DNA from: Cynocephalus volans
Lineage: Eukaryota; Chordata; Mammalia; Dermoptera; Cynocephalidae
Direction of reading: 5' to 3'
NCBI RefSeq assembly: GCF_027409185.1
Contig: NC_084464.1
Span: 44,677,095 to 44,741,094, forward strand
Length of the DNA: 64,000 bases
Shown here: positions 34,201-44,154 of the stretch, in pieces
Layout: each line of letters opens with the position of its first letter
Numbering within the stretch: position 1 is the first letter of the stretch
Position numbers and translations under genes: made by a program
The notes under the pieces: model-generated
What the model was told of the DNA's origin: nothing
The model's input: the letters and a program-made list of their open reading frames with translations, nothing else
Database searches by the model: none

Positions 34201-36818
34201 GTGCTTTCTCCTACATGACCCTCTTGCTTGCTTCCACCTTGGTATTTTTCAAATAAAATATTAAATAAAAATCCAAGAAATTGTGTTAAAATGCAGATTC
34301 TCTAGCCTGCATCCCCAGATATTTTTATTTAACGGATCTGGAGTGGTACCAAAGGGCTTGCATTTTTAACAAGCACCTCCCCCAGGCAATTCTGAGAAAG
34401 GTGGTTCAGAAACCACATCTTAAGACACACTTCTCTGTCCTGTGGAGATCTTCAAGATTACTTGTACAAATTTCGTCATTTTCAATGCAAGGGATTAAGG
34501 GTGAGAGACAGAGAATGCATCAGAATCACCTAGGAGCCTTTCCAGATATTCCCTTGCCTGGGCCCACCCCAGATCTAGAACATCAAAAGCTGGGATAAAG
34601 AGGCATGAACACTTTGAGGAAAGCCATCCTGATTATTCTGACACAGCCCTGGTTGAACCTGGATCTGCCTCCTAAGGTGCCCTGGCCTCTGCTCTCTCTC
34701 CCCAATACAAGTAGCTCCTCAGGGGCTCAAACATCACCTCCCTTTCTTTCCTCCTGTTCCACCACTCTCAACCACCTGGTTCCCCTTAAGGTCCAATCCC
34801 CCCTATTTCTACGTTCCATGTCCACACATTTTCTGCTTCTTTCCTGCCCAAATCTCAAGCCCCTTGCCTGCCGAGGGGTCCTCCCTGGCCTTCCTCTCCT
34901 GACTGTGCTTCCTAGAAGCCCCTCTGCACCCCTCTCTCCTCACGTGTTCTGTGGGTCAGTGATCCCCAGAAGGGCTGGGTGTGTGTGGTGCAGTCCTGGA
35001 GCCCATTGCGCAAGCGCTGGAGCAGTTGCTCCTGTTTGTTGAGGTACTCTGAGAGGTATTTGGCCAACAAATTCAGCACCCCAAATTCACAAGGGGCCAT
35101 TTTGTCGACCTCTGGATCCCAGCAGGACAGCAGATCCTTGTTGAAGGAGACACAATATGTGAAATCCTTTGGAGTCCCATCGTCATCCAATAGACAAGCA
35201 CTTTCCACATGGGCCACAAAACCGCCTAGGGGAGCCAGAGAAGGGAGGGCAGGTCAATGTCCTCTGCTAGTATGACATAACAAAAAATATGTATTTGGTC
35301 TCTGCCCTGTTCCTGGCACAGCACCCCTTATAATTTCCTGATAGGGATGCTAGGTGCATCTTTTGATCTAATATTGGTCTTTGACTTTGGTTCCTGACAC
35401 AGAGCTCCTGATCCCTTGGAATTTCCTGGATGATAGGAACATCCTTATTCTAATGAGGTGACCCTTGGTGGGCTCCTGGGTGGGGGCTGGTCACCAAAAA
35501 GATCAAGTCATATTAGAAGCTTGGAGCTTTCAGCTCCATCCCCCATCCTCTGGGAAAGGGATTGAGTTAATAAACAATCATGCCAACGCAATGAAGCTTC
35601 CATCAACATCCCTGAACTAGGAGTTCAGAGATCTCAGTTGGTGCACACTTCCATGAGCCAGGAAGGTGGCCCACCCTAACTCCACAGGGACGGAGGTTCC
35701 AGTGCTCCGAGCTCTTCCAGACCTTGCCGTATGTACCTCTTCATCTGGTTGTTCATTTGTATCCTTTAAAATATCCTCTCTAATAAATGAGTAATAGTAA
35801 AATGCTTTCCTGGGTTCTGAGAGTCACTGTAGCAAATTATCAAGGCCAAGGAGGGGGTCATGGGAACCTCTGATTTGTAGCCACATTGGACAGAAGTTGT
35901 GGGTAACCTGGGAAACTACGACTTGTTACTGGCGTCTGAAGTAGGGGCAGTCTTGTGTGACTGAGCCCTTAACCTGTGGGTCTGTGTTAATTCCAGTTAA
36001 TGCCATAACTGAATTGAACTGTAGGATACCCAGCTGGTATAGAGTTGGTTGGCATGGGGAAAAAAACACACACACGCGTTGTCACAGACGTGTTGAGGGT
36101 GATCATATAGAAGAAAAAATCAGTTGATTTTTCCTCCACAGTATCCAGCTGGGAAGCTAAGCCTTGGTTACACGCAGTTAGTCTGGCCCAGATTTCTTGC
36201 CTCAGGCAGCATCTACTAACCAAGCTCACACACTGCAGTCTCTGAGAGCCCGGATTTAAGGGAATAAATACATGGTAGTAGGAGAGAAGTTTTTGGATCC
36301 AATTTCCTCTTAAATACAGAGAAAGGAGTGGCCCAAGGTCATTTGCATGTTTGAACATGACAATTTACCCGCAATGCAGACCTTCGGTAAGGCAAATTAT
36401 TGAGAGAAAAGGGGTCAAGAGAAGGAGTCAGCCTTGATCTGTGCTGGCAATTTTATTAAATATTCACTTCATACATGTTTATAACACATTTGCTATGTGC
36501 CAAGCTCTGTGTTAGGAGCTTGGGATGCAGCAGTGAACAAGATAGACATTGTCCTTGCCCACGTTTCATCACGGAAATGTGTACACATATAATTGTACAG
36601 CTTAATTGCTATTAAAATTGCTACAAAGTTGCAGTATAAAGTGCTATTATACAGTAGGGAGAAAAACTAGTCTGGGGTGTCCAAATTCATTAATAAAACT
36701 GAGTACCCTTACCCCAAAAACAGGAGTAGGAGAAAAGAAGGTCCCAGGAAGGCGTGTCCTTACCTGCTCCTGTGCAGCCTAGGCTGAGGCCCAGCAGCAG
36801 TGGCAGGAGTGTGATCAT
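31198..36818 (-). CDS. DMB: MHC class II DM beta chain, six coding exons
   Basis: This gene encodes the beta subunit of the DM heterodimer, which catalyses CLIP release and peptide exchange on classical class II molecules in late endosomes. Joined coding exons (minus strand) are 36764-36818, 34944-35225, 33382-33666, 31778-31894, 31586-31621 and 31198-31214, totalling 792 nt or 263 residues, the human DMB length as I recall it. All five introns have GT-AG ends and phase 1. The product has a signal peptide starting MITLLPLLLGLSLGC, a beta-1 domain, a C1-type immunoglobulin beta-2 domain (CYVWGFYPADV, YTCVVEHIG), one transmembrane segment and a short tail with the YTPL endosomal sorting motif. 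The start was chosen because it opens the signal peptide. The lumenal sequon recalled as N-R-T in human is H-R-T here, and I see no other N-X-S/T. The C terminus reads EGRHIS. Confidence 0.97.
31586..31621 (-). CDS. DMB: DMB exon 5, cytoplasmic tail with YTPL sorting motif
   Basis: This 36-nt microexon encodes SYTPLPGSNYPE plus the first base of the next codon. In the known family YTPL is the tyrosine-based signal (YXX-hydrophobic) that sends DM to the MIIC/lysosomal compartment. The acceptor is CCTAG|GCTAC and the donor is AGAAG|GTAAC. Confidence 0.93.
31778..31894 (-). CDS. DMB: DMB exon 4, connecting peptide and transmembrane segment
   Basis: This 117-nt exon encodes TPGLSHMQTVKV followed by a hydrophobic helix rich in V, L, G, F and I, ending in the basic stop-transfer CRRAGIS. 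The acceptor is TTGCAG|CACC and the donor is TCCA|GTGAGT. Confidence 0.95.
31895..33381 (-). other. DMB: DMB intron 3
   Basis: This 1,487-bp intron is mostly unique-looking, pyrimidine-rich on the plus strand, with a short poly-C tract near 32,425. No gene or clear repeat was recognised. Reading frames seen here are not supported as coding. Confidence 0.7.
33382..33666 (-). CDS. DMB: DMB exon 3, beta-2 immunoglobulin domain
   Basis: This 285-nt exon encodes the C1-set domain. The two disulfide cysteines sit in LTCYVWGFYPADV and YTCVVEHIG, with the conserved WTYQTLSHLAL strand between them. The acceptor is GCAG|GGCC and the donor is TGGA|GTAAGT. Confidence 0.97.
34275..34430 (+). mobile_element. 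MER5A-like hAT-Charlie remnant in DMB intron 2
   Basis: The segment has 'aaatgcagattctctagcct', then 'ggatctggagtggtacc' and 'caggcaattctgag', in the order seen in MER5A elements. Terminal repeats are eroded. Confidence 0.55.
34944..35225 (-). CDS. DMB: DMB exon 2, beta-1 domain
   Basis: This 282-nt exon encodes the membrane-distal beta-1 domain, from GGFVAHVESACLLDDDG to THTQPFWGSLTHRT. The acceptor is CCCCTAG|GCGG and the donor is ACAC|GTGAGG. Several cysteines typical of DM beta are present (SACLL, FTYC, LSCW, APCEF, QDC). The last codons read T-H-R-T, so the expected glycosylation asparagine is missing. Confidence 0.96.
35275..36060 (+). mobile_element. Probable ERVL-type LTR remnant in DMB intron 1
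   Basis: The stretch from about 35,275 to 36,060 resembles an old ERVL-family LTR. Its right half contains an aataaa signal (35781-35786) followed by the phrase ggcgtctgaagtaggggcag and 'ctgagcccttaacctgtggg', familiar from such LTRs. No internal retroviral coding region is visible. It lies antisense to DMB. Family assignment is from memory. Confidence 0.5.
36430..36570 (+). repeat. L2/MIR-type ancient repeat in DMB intron 1
   Basis: The segment contains 'ctatgtgccaagctctgtg' followed by 'gatgcagcagtgaacaagat', the typical 3' portion of L2/MIR-type elements. Confidence 0.6.
36764..36818 (-). CDS. DMB: DMB exon 1, signal peptide
   Basis: The exon runs from the ATG at 36818 down to a CAG|GTAAGG donor. 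It encodes 18 residues plus one base (MITLLPLLLGLSLGCTGA), a hydrophobic signal peptide. It is 55 nt long and ends in phase 1. Confidence 0.95.
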
Positions 36819-37091
36819 GCTCTGTTCTGCAAAGACTCGGGGAATTCAGTCCCCTGAACCACCTCTTCCAGGGGCCTTGGGTCCTTGCCTGCCTCAGAAG
36901 CTCCAGCCCAGGCGAGTGATCTCCAGACACTGAGAGGAATATGGCATTGCCCAGGCCCCTTGTTCCCCACTAGATGAGTAACTTGCAGCTATCCAGCCCC
37001 TAGATACTAAACATGTTCCTTCCAGCCCATGAGTCCTGTGTCCCAAACTAAGAGTTGTCAGATTGGCTAGGTAGGCGGGGACAGAGGTAGA

Positions 37092-37136
37092 AACAAATCA
37101 CTGAGTGCCTCAGCCTAGCATCATCAGTTACTAGGT
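37092..37136 (-). promoter_or_regulatory. DMB: DMB class II promoter, X/X2 and variant Y box
   Basis: On the gene strand the X/X2 box reads ACCTAGTAACTGATGATG (37119-37136). Nineteen bases downstream lies GTGATTTGTTTC, at the place where DMA has GTGATTGGTTTA. This is the SXY layout bound by RFX, CREB and NF-Y, with CIITA recruited. The Y core is CAAAT instead of CCAAT. An upstream S box is not obvious. The start codon is about 275 nt away, so a 5'UTR of roughly 200 nt is expected. Confidence 0.75.
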
Positions 37137-37149
37137 AAACTTCATCCTG

Positions 37150-38340
37150 CCCTAGTCTCTTTCTTAATTCTTTCTCTGTGCAACAACCAGTCTGTATGTG
37201 GATCTCCCTAGATCAGTGGAGAGAATATCCCACTATGCCCAGGACTGTCCACTGGTTTAACTTTTTCCTCTCAATGCCCTCCCAAAAGACCTAGATAAGC
37301 TCTCTTGTTCCTCAAAGGGAGGTTACTTAGGAAGATATTACATAAACCCTTCATCTGTCTTGTCACCCAGGAGATGGAGGACATATGGCCCTTCTAGGGC
37401 AGGTGGCAGAGGCAGGGCTGCTGAGAAGAAAGGAGGCACAGAGAGAGTACAGAGGTGTCTGGCCTCAAAGCAAGACTGCAGAGTAAGGGAAGCAGTTCAC
37501 TGTAGAGATCAGGGACAGGGGCCTGGAGAACCCTCCATAAGCCTCGACTGCTTCTGCTTTTCTAGACAGTCAGGCTTCATTTCCTCCGCAGCTATAATAA
37601 CTGCTTTCTGGAGCCAGGAAACCCTATCCTCCTATACTCTGAGCAATGTCAGAGGGTAGACCCCAGGGTAACTCTACTTAAACTCCTTGACAAACAGCTA
37701 GGGTTGGGCTGGTGCCCAAAGATCACCTGTTTCCCCCCAAACTCTACACTCCCCTGTGTGTCTCCCCTACCGCTCCCTCTGTCCAGGGGCAGATCCCTGA
37801 ACTATGAAGCCACTAGAAAAATGAGATAAAGCTTCTCTACTTTTTTTCCCCTGGAAAAGACAGATTTTAAATGGCAATTCATTATTCTATCCAATTATGA
37901 ACTACACAATTAATGGATTTTTCCATCACTAACTTAAAACTCTATATTGGCTTTCCTTTGCTCCTCGATCAGCTTCAGGACTGCCTCTTTGCACCTTAGT
38001 TTCTAAAAGCTGTTGGACTTGATTTAAGAGTAAACAAAAGAGGAGTAAGAGGGAGCCCCTTGACACCAGACTTATCTGCCCTCCCTCAAAGTCCCTGACC
38101 CCAAGAGAATCTGATATTTATGAAGAAAAAGGAAAGGAAAAAAAGCATGTACCAAAAATGAATACAAAGATCAATATCAGAAACAAGTTACTCATTTTGT
38201 GCAACTAATTAAAATTAACTGAAGCTCTGCCCATACTTCCCAGCCACCCCCACACTCACACCCACCTTGGTTCTATACTCTCTGACTCCTCTAATGAACC
38301 ATCAAGTGCGTTGAAGTGGGCAGAACATTGCGTGGGGGGT
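37150..38340. other. DMB-DMA intergenic, upstream of DMB
   Basis: No gene or clear repeat recognised. This is the DMB promoter-distal flank. Confidence 0.5.
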
Positions 38341-38344
38341 CCAA

Positions 38345-38500
38345 ATTTTGTTGAACTTCTACTTTGTAAAAGATACTGTGCTAGTTAGGTCCATTATATG
38401 CTATCTCATTTAATCTTAAAAGATGTGTTAATTGTCCTCATTTTAGAAGTTCAAAAAGGTCCAGAGATTCACACCCAAGGTCTAGAAGCTTTAACGCCTC
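38345..38500 (+). repeat. MIR
   Basis: It contains 'gatactgtgctagttagg', 'atgctatctcatttaatct' and 'tcctcattttagaagttc', in MIR order. Confidence 0.65.
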
Positions 38501-38509
38501 TTCTTATGC

Positions 38510-40430
38510 AACTCCCACATGTGCACACGCACATCCATGCGTGTGCACACACACATTCTTGAGTGTGCCCACACCTTCACTACATCCTGGAACTCAGACA
38601 TCCCAGACAAAAGGAATTAGTGGGGCCTCTGTAGAGACAAGGAGAAAGAGAAGAGTCACAATCCGCAACCCAATCCGTCCAAGACTTATCTTTCCTGTCC
38701 TCAGAGTTCCTTCTGCTCTTAGAACCACTGTCTCTTCCCCTTTCTGCTCTGACAGTTTCAAAACTATGTGAATTCTCCCCCCTCACACACATGCTTCCCC
38801 TTTACAATCCTCGCCATGAGCCTAACTTTGCAGGAACCAGGTCTTGGAATCCTTTTCAATGTCTACAAAGCCTGGTCCTGGCAGAGGACCGCTTGCTTTG
38901 TGGTCCTATGCTGCTACCAGGTGAGGCTCTAGGGAGTGGCAGTGAGGCTCAGCAGGTTCCCTCTCATGTCTAGGTCTCTGCTCTGGCAGTCAGAGGACAT
39001 GTGAAACCTTCTGTGAGGCCACAGCAGGAAGTGGTAGGAGAAATTTTCACTTCTCCATTACTGTGAAGATTGAGGGAACTTTTTTGAATAAAGCAGGACA
39101 AAAAACCTGTGCTCAGTGAAGCAGTTCCTTCCTTCCTCTCCTCCTACCAGCCTTACCATTTGTACAGATATAACTCTGTTTTCCCATCTCCAGCCAACTC
39201 AAAAGAATTTTTCAACTGCCCTGTCCATTGTTGCTTACTTGATAATCATTTTTGTAGCAATAGGACTGAAGAAGTTATGGAAACCCACCCAGGTCCCCAC
39301 ATGCTGTCCTTCTTTCACTGGCACTACACAAGGGCCCAAAGAGTGAGTCCTCTCCTTTCCCCTAGCCTCTTCCCCTGACCTGGCCACCACATGCCTGCAG
39401 TGGACTAACCCCAGTATTTATGTGCAAAGCACTACAAGGAATACCCAGAGCTAGGAGATAAGGACTCTGCCCCGACATCACTTTGTTTGTGGGTTAGTTG
39501 GGGAGTGAGAACAAATACTTATAAATAGAACAGCTTATGTTAAAGCAAGTAAGCAATAAAGCCAGTGGACTTAGAAAAGAGAAATCATCGTGGGCATGAT
39601 AGATTGGGAGTCCTCTTTATTGAGGAGGCCTGGAGGAGAGCCTTGAATACTGGGCTGGATTCATGTCAGAGAAGAGGACAGCAGTTGACATTGCAGTCCT
39701 GGCACATAGCTCCACAAGCTTGGCAATGCTGTGAGGTGTTGGGGAGTAAGGTGGAGGTGGGGGTCCTGCAAGAAGCCTGGGCGGGCTAAAACAAAAACAA
39801 GCTACAATGTCACTGTTCTCCTACACTGAAGGAAGTCACAAATGAGGTCTCATGCTTTTCCTGAGAGCAAGCCATAATGATAAATCTCTCCTAGGTACTT
39901 CCTAAAGTAGCTCCATGTGAGTTCTCAGGTTCCTCTTCAGGACAGATGGTTTTAACTCAAGCCTTCATTTTATAAACACAAAACTTGCTAAACCAGTCAA
40001 TCATTTGCAATCTAAAACCAATAGCAGGAGACCACATGTGTGACTTCCTTCAATGTCTTTTCAAAACCCTATACACCTGCACCCTGCCAGGATTACATTA
40101 CTTGCTCAGTCTATCCCACTCCCACCTTACGACCCCTTATGTCATCTCTCTTCACAAACCCTCTTCCTCATCAGGATTCACTGCTCTAGACCCTGACCCT
40201 TGGGTTATAGTTCCTGTAGATAATTCACCATCATTTCATCCTACAGCCAAATTACATTAACTACTAGGAGATATTCTACTTAATTTGCCACCACAACTTT
40301 TGAAATATGTCATTTCATCTCACCCATGAGAAAATGGAAACAGAGGAAGGTTAAGCAATTGCCCAGATTTGCCCAGATACTGAGTAACAGAAACATGACT
40401 TGAACTTGGGATTTGTAACTCTAAATCCTA
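38510..40430. other. DMB-DMA intergenic, no gene recognised
   Basis: Mostly unique sequence with a GC-balanced stretch around 38,800-39,800. A MIR scrap (about 40,315-40,400) is the only recognisable element. Confidence 0.5.
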
Positions 40431-42110
40431 TACTCCTAATAATCAACTAAAAAATAATTTTAAATTCCCTACCATTTATAATAGCAATAAAAAGCCAAAA
40501 CATATTTAGTAATTAGCATATGAAAGTATAAAAACTTTATGAAAAAAAGAGAAAACTTTATTAAAGTACATAAACGAAGACCTGAGAAGTGGAGAGAGAT
40601 ACCATATTAACAAATGTCATATCCTAACATAATAAAAAAGTCAATCTCCCCCTACATCTCTAAACTAAATGCTACCCCAACCAAAATCACACAAGATATG
40701 GGGAGAATTTGACAAACTGATTCTAAAATGTACATAGAAATAAAGTCCATGAGTACCTTAGGCAATTTTGATAAAGAAAGCAAAATGAGTTTTTGGGGGA
40801 GGTGGGGTGATGAAGAATAGAGACTAGCCCTACCAGACAGTAACACATTATTTAAAATAGTTAAAACAATGTCATAATAATTAAACATAATAATTAAAAC
40901 AAGGTCATACTGACATAGGAACTCACAAACAAATGGAACAAATCTATGCATACTGGGGAGCTTAATATAAAATCCTTGGGAATAAATGGAATATTTGGTA
41001 AATGGTATTAAGAAAATAAATTTACTATTTGAGGGAAGAGAAAGTTGTATCCTTGCACCATATAGAAAGTTTCCAGATCCATACAGATCCAAATATGAAA
41101 GGAAAACAGTAACACTAAAAAAAAGAAAGCATAGTGGAATATTGTATATGACCAGATAAACACAGGGTAAAGCTTTTTTTTTTTACTTGAAACTATTCAT
41201 CAGGAAAGAGAGAATTACCTCCTAAATAAGTCCCTTTTTTTTTTTTTCCAAATTAGGAGTACTCTCTCAAAGCTGTTTGGGGAAGATACATTATCCTAAA
41301 ATGATCTTGATTAATAAATACATGAGAAGAATTAGAATAAAATTGTTTTATGAAATGTGGGGGTAGAAACAGCAATATGCCTTTATTAATATATTACGTT
41401 AAAATATGAGATTTTAAATTTGTGACTTACTAACTAGATAAAGGTAGTTAGCAACCATTTGACTATTTCCCTGTAACTTCTGTATTCCTAAAACTTTATA
41501 TATTGAACTTGACCAAAAAACTTTTAAAATAGTATCATTGAGAAAATGGAGCATCACTTTATCACTTTATAAATTCCACCAAAAATTGTAATTTTCCTGC
41601 TTTGAGGTTGGAAAGGATTTCTTAAGATCACAGAAATATAAACCATAAGGGTTTTGACTGCCAAAATTAAATAATTCTATCCAGGAAAGGAATTGTATAT
41701 AAATTTAACTGAAGAGAGCAAACTGAAAGAAGACATTTGCAGTATCGTATCTATAATGACATAAGATTACTATATAGAATATATATATCCTCACAAACTC
41801 ACAAGAAAAAGACAGAGATGCAATTTTAAAGTAAAAAGATATGAATCAGCAATTCACAGAGAGAGGAAGCTATGAAAAGATACCCAGCCTCACTAGTAAT
41901 GAGAAAAAGGCAAACTAAAACAATAAGGTAACACTTTACACCCACCATTTTACCAATATTTGAAAGTCAAATAATCTCAAGTGTTAGTCAAAATAAAGGG
42001 AAATGAGAGCTACCTTGCTTTGGTGGTGGGAGTGTAAACTATTTATGATTCCTGAATTACAGAAATTACAAACTAGTTTGGTGAAAAAAATTAACATAGG
42101 AAACAAGGCA
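40430..42110 (+). repeat. Old L1M-type remnants
   Basis: L1 ORF2-like phrases ('aaaatcacacaagatatggg', 'gaagctatgaaaagataccc', 'taatgagaaaaaggcaaact') are scattered through AT-rich sequence. All frames are broken. Confidence 0.5.
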
Positions 42111-43889
42111 GCATATTCTTGAGAAAAGTCTGGGTTGAATGCTCTAAGTCTTGGAAAAGTTCAATAAAGATCAATCAGGGCTGGAGGATAAGGAGCAGGT
42201 TCCTGGAAGAGGTTGAATGTGAATTGGACTTACAGCATTGGTTAGGATGGGAACAAGCTGAGCAGAGTAAAAAAGGCATTCCAGTGTGAGGAAACAGCAG
42301 GGGAAAATGCCCTAAAGTGAAAACAGACTTGGTACTGTCAAGGTAGAGTGAGAAAAACAGATTCATTTCATAACAGGATTCCTGATGGGAATAGGGGGTA
42401 ATATTTTTTATTAGAAGGGGGGACACCAGACTAGAGAAAGTCCTGAATGCCTCTAGAATATTTAAGTGACAGTATCTTAGAATGCTTGATCAGAGAACAT
42501 CTCATCTAAGCCCACCATTGGACAGATGAGGAATTTGAGGAGAAGTGACTTGTCTAAGATCACACAGCATAGTAAAAGCAGTTTTAAGGCTCGACTGGCA
42601 AGAAACTTCTGGATAAATTGGAAAATCAAAGGAGAGAAGTTGGGAAAAACTAGAAACCAATAAGGAACAGATCTAGAATGGTGTAAAGTGAGAATAAAAA
42701 GAAAAACATCTCAGAGGGAGAAAGTACAATACTTGAAGGTAAATTCAAAGTGTGTTTCAGAAAAAAGAAAGAAATCAACAATACTACTAAGTTCTCCTGT
42801 GAAAATCAAGATAAATAGTGATAATGCTAAGTTATTGAGCACTTTTTTTAATGTTCCAAACACTATCCTAAGCATTCTACAGATATTAACTTATCTAAGC
42901 CTTACAACAACGCTGTAAGGTGAACACCATTGTTATCATCATCCTTTTACAGAAAATGATACCAAGGCACAGAGAAGTTAAGTAACTTGTCCAAGAACAC
43001 ACAACTAAAAATTGACAGTCACAATTGAATTCCCAGCAGTCTAGTTCCAGAGCCCATATTTCTTACATAGTACACATGCTGCTCTTAGAAATGAGACAGT
43101 TCAGAGGAAGTGCCACCTTCTCTAAGGGAAAATTGGATATTTTCTCTTAGATTAGACTCTGGTATAATGCGAAGAACAGAGAATCCCTCACGAATAACAA
43201 AATAATTTCACTCTTAACCTTAATGCCACCCCGTCCTTCAAAGCAACTCCCAGACTCCAAGGAAAGTGTATACAAAGGAATTTATCACCAACGATCATGT
43301 GCCACCTGCTCCCACTATCCACCCAGGACAGCACCGTCACAGTTCTCCTCAAATGGTTCACTCAGGCCAAAGAACAGATCATTTGGAAGGACACATGAAT
43401 TCTTTGCCCTTTCAGGCTGTTCCTGCTTCACTTCAGGAGCTCGATGATACCATTTTCACAGAACTGACATGGCTGAGTTAGAACAGCACCTAGGGCTTAT
43501 TCTTCCCACCCAGGAGTTCCTGTTTCCCCGTTACAGTGAGGGTTGAAGGGAGTTATATATTCAAGGCAGCCTATACTAGACATAAACACTTACACAAACA
43601 ATAACACATGAAAAGAACACGAGCAACTTTCTCAACCATTTTGTCAGCAGATTTTCAGAAAATTGCTCTGCCTTTATTTTGCAGGTATTTTGCGCATACT
43701 GAGTAAAAGCCTTCATGTGGTGCTGAGACCAGGGAACAGGAGCTCAGCTAAGGAGTTAGGGGTTTTCCCTATTTCTCTACCTAATGAGGGAAAGCTGTGT
43801 TCAGGTTAATGCATGCCAAATTTGAAATGACAACCCACTCAAGTTGAGATATCCAGAAACAAATATCATGAGTTAAGAAAGAAGACACA
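42110..43889. other. Intergenic with one clear MIR
   Basis: A well-preserved MIR spans about 42,820-43,065 ('ttgagcactttttttaatg', 'aaggcacagagaagttaagt'). An L2-like stretch lies near 42,180-42,480. No gene was recognised. Confidence 0.5.
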
Positions 43890-44149
43890 CTGACATTAAG
43901 AAATGAGATTTATTGTCTTGAAGTGGGAAGGGATGTAGTTGTGACAGGCAGGACACTCTGGGCTCCCAGTGACAGCAGAGCCCCCAGCTGGGAAACCTAC
44001 ACACACATGTGCACGCATATACACACACCCAGGGGGAGTCCCAAGGACTTCTGCTCTGAGAAGAAGAGATCCTGGGCAGGGTGTGAGAAACCTGAACACC
44101 CTCTGTTTGGATGGCTGAAGTTGTTGGCATCAAACTCTGGTCAGAAGAA
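43890..44149 (-). other. DMA: DMA 3' untranslated region
   Basis: About 260 nt follow the stop, with a CA/TG-rich stretch near 43,990-44,030, and end at an AATAAA signal (43909-43914, gene strand). Confidence 0.75.
43909..43914 (-). terminator. DMA: DMA polyadenylation signal AATAAA
   Basis: The plus strand reads tttatt, a perfect AATAAA on the gene strand about 240 nt after the stop. Confidence 0.7.
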
Positions 44150-44154
44150 TCAGT
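44150..44154 (-). CDS. DMA: DMA exon 5, last two bases of Asp codon and stop
   Basis: After a CTCAG acceptor the exon begins ACTGA. This completes a GAC codon (Asp) and gives a TGA stop. The tail is thus CSAD, compared with CSGD remembered for human. Confidence 0.85.
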
